Source of the DNA: Coprenecus sp902388455
GTDB lineage: Bacteria > Bacteroidota > Bacteroidia > Bacteroidales > UBA932
DNA: 64,000 bases
NCBI GenBank assembly: GCA_963931615.1
Contig: OZ007032.1
Coordinates: forward strand, 744,001-808,000
Reading direction: 5' to 3'
The notes below the pieces were generated by a model, which was not told the origin of the DNA, did no database searches, and saw only the letters and a program-made list of their open reading frames with translations. Positions within the stretch are counted from its first letter, which is position 1. Each line of letters starts with the position of its first letter. The position numbers and the translations under genes are program-made. Shown one piece after another: positions 62,731-64,000 of the stretch.

Positions 62731-63444
62731 CTACATCTCCTCCATGGGAGTGGGAGCGGTGACAGTCACCGGCTCTTTCCGGGTGGGATGGAGAAATGTC
62801 ACCTGGCGGGCGTGCAGGCTTATGCTGCCGTCCGGGTTGGAGCGCCGCGCTCCGTATTTGAGGTCGCCCTTGATGGGGCAGCCGATGGATGCAAGCTGGC
62901 AGCGGATCTGGTGATGGCGGCCGGTGAGCAGTTCCACCTCCACCAGAAAATATTTCCTGGTAGGACGCAGCAGGCGGTAGCGCAGCAGGGCCTCCTTGGC
63001 TCCGGGCTGCGGCTGCGGATGGCTGTAGGACTTGTTCTGCTTCTCGTTACGGGTGAGCCAGGTGCGGATCTCCCCTTCCGGAGGTACCGGGGCATTCTCC
63101 ACCAGGGCCCAATAGATCTTCCCTGCATTTCCCTCCCGGAAGGCGGCGGAGAGGCGGGTCAGGGCCTTGGAGGTCTTGGCCAGGATGACGGCTCCGCTGA
63201 CCGGACGGTCGAGGCGGTGGGGCACACCCATGAACACCTGGCCGGGCTTCCTGTCGCGGAGGGCGATGAAAGCCTTGAGTTTCTCGACCAGGGGCTCGTC
63301 GCCGGTCTTGTCGCCCTGGACTATCTCGCCGGGGCGCTTGTTCAGGACAAGTACGTGATTGTCCTCATAGAGGATGCGGGAGGCGATGTCCTCCGTCTCC
63401 TCCGGGGAGAGTGTCCGGTATGGACTAGTACTGCTCGTTGTCAT
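62731..63444 (-). CDS. RluA-family pseudouridine synthase
   Basis: Predicted 237 residues. The catalytic motif HRLDRPVSG is intact, followed by LTGRHHQIRCQLA and GDLKYGA typical of RluA/RluD-type enzymes, without an S4 domain. The target RNA (rRNA or tRNA) is not evident. Its ATG lies 20 bases inside the panB 3' end, so it is expressed after panB. Confidence 0.9.
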   Translation of the reverse strand: MTTSSTSPYRTLSPEETEDIASRILYEDNHVLVLNKRPGEIVQGDKTGDEPLVEKLKAFIALRDRKPGQVFMGVPHRLDRPVSGAVILAKTSKALTRLSAAFREGNAGKIYWALVENAPVPPEGEIRTWLTRNEKQNKSYSHPQPQPGAKEALLRYRLLRPTRKYFLVEVELLTGRHHQIRCQLASIGCPIKGDLKYGARRSNPDGSISLHARQVTFLHPTRKEPVTVTAPTPMEEM

Positions 63445-64000
63445 TGGGGAAATCACAGGATTTTACATCTTCGATGTACTGGCGGAAGGCCTTGAGGCTG
63501 ACGTCGTGCAGGTCCGCGTAGCGGCGCAGGAACCTGGGGGAGAACTTGGTCGTCAGTCCCAGCATGTCGTGCATCACGAGGACCTGGCCGTCGACGTATT
63601 TGCCCGCACCTATTCCTATTACCGGAATCTTGAGAGTCTCGGCTACCTTCTTGCCGAGCATTGCCGGTATCTTCTCGAGCACCAGGGCGAAGCAGCCGGC
63701 ATTTTCCAGAGCCACAGCATCCTGCAGCAGCCGCTCGGCCTCCTCCTCCTCCTTGGCCCGGACGGCGTAGGTGCCGAACTTGTGGATGGACTGGGGAGTG
63801 AGGCCCAGATGGCCCATGACGGGGATGCCCGCCGAGAGGATGCGCTCGACTGACTCGAGGATTTCCATTCCGCCCTCTATTTTCACTGCGTCGGCCTCCG
63901 ATTCTTTCATGATGCGGATGGCATTGCTGACAGCCATCTTGGAATTGCCCTGATAGGAGCCGAAGGGCATGTCCACCACCACGAGCGGGTTCTTGACGGC
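63425..64000 (-). CDS. panB: 3-methyl-2-oxobutanoate hydroxymethyltransferase, partial
   Basis: About 191 C-terminal residues, open at the right edge. VVVDMPFGSYQGN, KIEGGMEI, PVMGHLGLTPQS, IGIGAGKYVDGQVLV and MLGLTTKFSPRFLRRYA are PanB hallmarks (metal ligands and catalytic residues). It makes ketopantoate in pantothenate/CoA synthesis. Overlaps the pseudouridine synthase gene. Confidence 0.95.
   Translation of the reverse strand, partial: AVKNPLVVVDMPFGSYQGNSKMAVSNAIRIMKESEADAVKIEGGMEILESVERILSAGIPVMGHLGLTPQSIHKFGTYAVRAKEEEEAERLLQDAVALENAGCFALVLEKIPAMLGKKVAETLKIPVIGIGAGKYVDGQVLVMHDMLGLTTKFSPRFLRRYADLHDVSLKAFRQYIEDVKSCDFPNDNEQY

Overview
The window reads as a Bacteroidales chromosome, probably an uncultured gut lineage of fairly high G+C. 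Three things support this. Many genes are preceded by the Bacteroidetes -7 element TAnnTTTG and purine-rich ribosome sites are almost absent. Several gene families are typical of the phylum: DUF3822 next to rsmD, DUF4293, paired FKBP lipoproteins, a putative porin, BF3164/6-bladed-propeller lipoproteins, and TPR proteins after gyrA. A ptb-buk acid-forming pair is also present. Finer placement (Rikenellaceae or a relative) is a guess.

Layout. 0-9.4 kb: the end of clpB, a membrane-anchored TPR-HTH regulator, a 175-bp fold-back element, an FtsX-type permease overlapping an S41 peptidase, a convergent alpha/beta hydrolase, and a decayed IS982 transposase. 9.4-22.7 kb: tRNA-Phe and tRNA-Lys around a class-I amidotransferase-like lipoprotein, a protein resembling phage Hef-like homing endonucleases, clpC, gyrA, a TPR protein, an AI-2E-family membrane protein, an RRM protein, a PurF paralogue lacking its catalytic Cys, and comEC. 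22.8-29.6 kb: ackA-ptb-buk, cstA, a MATE pump and a cytidylate-kinase-like protein. 29.7-36.1 kb: a second fold-back copy, a minus-strand nrnA / DUF4827-like / FKBP / SDR run, a plus-strand membrane protein / DUF3822 / rsmD run, and tRNA-Asp. 36.2-42.2 kb: a large TPR protein, DUF4293, a nucleoside phosphorylase, a SirB1-like protein and ettA.

42.4-45.3 kb is an A+T-rich three-gene minus-strand island (a uracil-glycosylase-like protein, an unknown protein and a peptidylarginine/agmatine-deiminase-like protein). It looks foreign and is the best protein-coding candidate for an undescribed system. 45.4-54.6 kb holds a membrane polyferredoxin, a Tat-exported Fe-S aldo-keto reductase, a LysR-YeiH pair, an exported phosphatidylserine-decarboxylase-like lipoprotein, a C69-like hydrolase and a beta-propeller lipoprotein.

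54.6-55.4 kb is a gene-poor structured block: a 46-codon gene, four copies of a 15-bp palindrome phased on 39 bp, a tRNA-sized hairpin whose ends copy the neighbouring tRNA-Gly, and tRNA-Gly itself. 55.4-64.0 kb: a LolC/E-like permease, a MurU-like nucleotidyltransferase coupled to an AmgK-like kinase with a RapZ-type C-terminus (peptidoglycan-sugar recycling), a putative porin, an MltF-like lytic transglycosylase, an RluA-family pseudouridine synthase, and panB running off the end.

Functional themes are proteostasis (clpB, clpC, FKBPs), acid fermentation (ackA, ptb, buk, cstA), envelope assembly and recycling (AmgK/MurU, transglycosylase, porin, FtsX/Lol permeases) and translation (rsmD, ettA, tRNAs). 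Identifications come from reading motifs. No database search was run.
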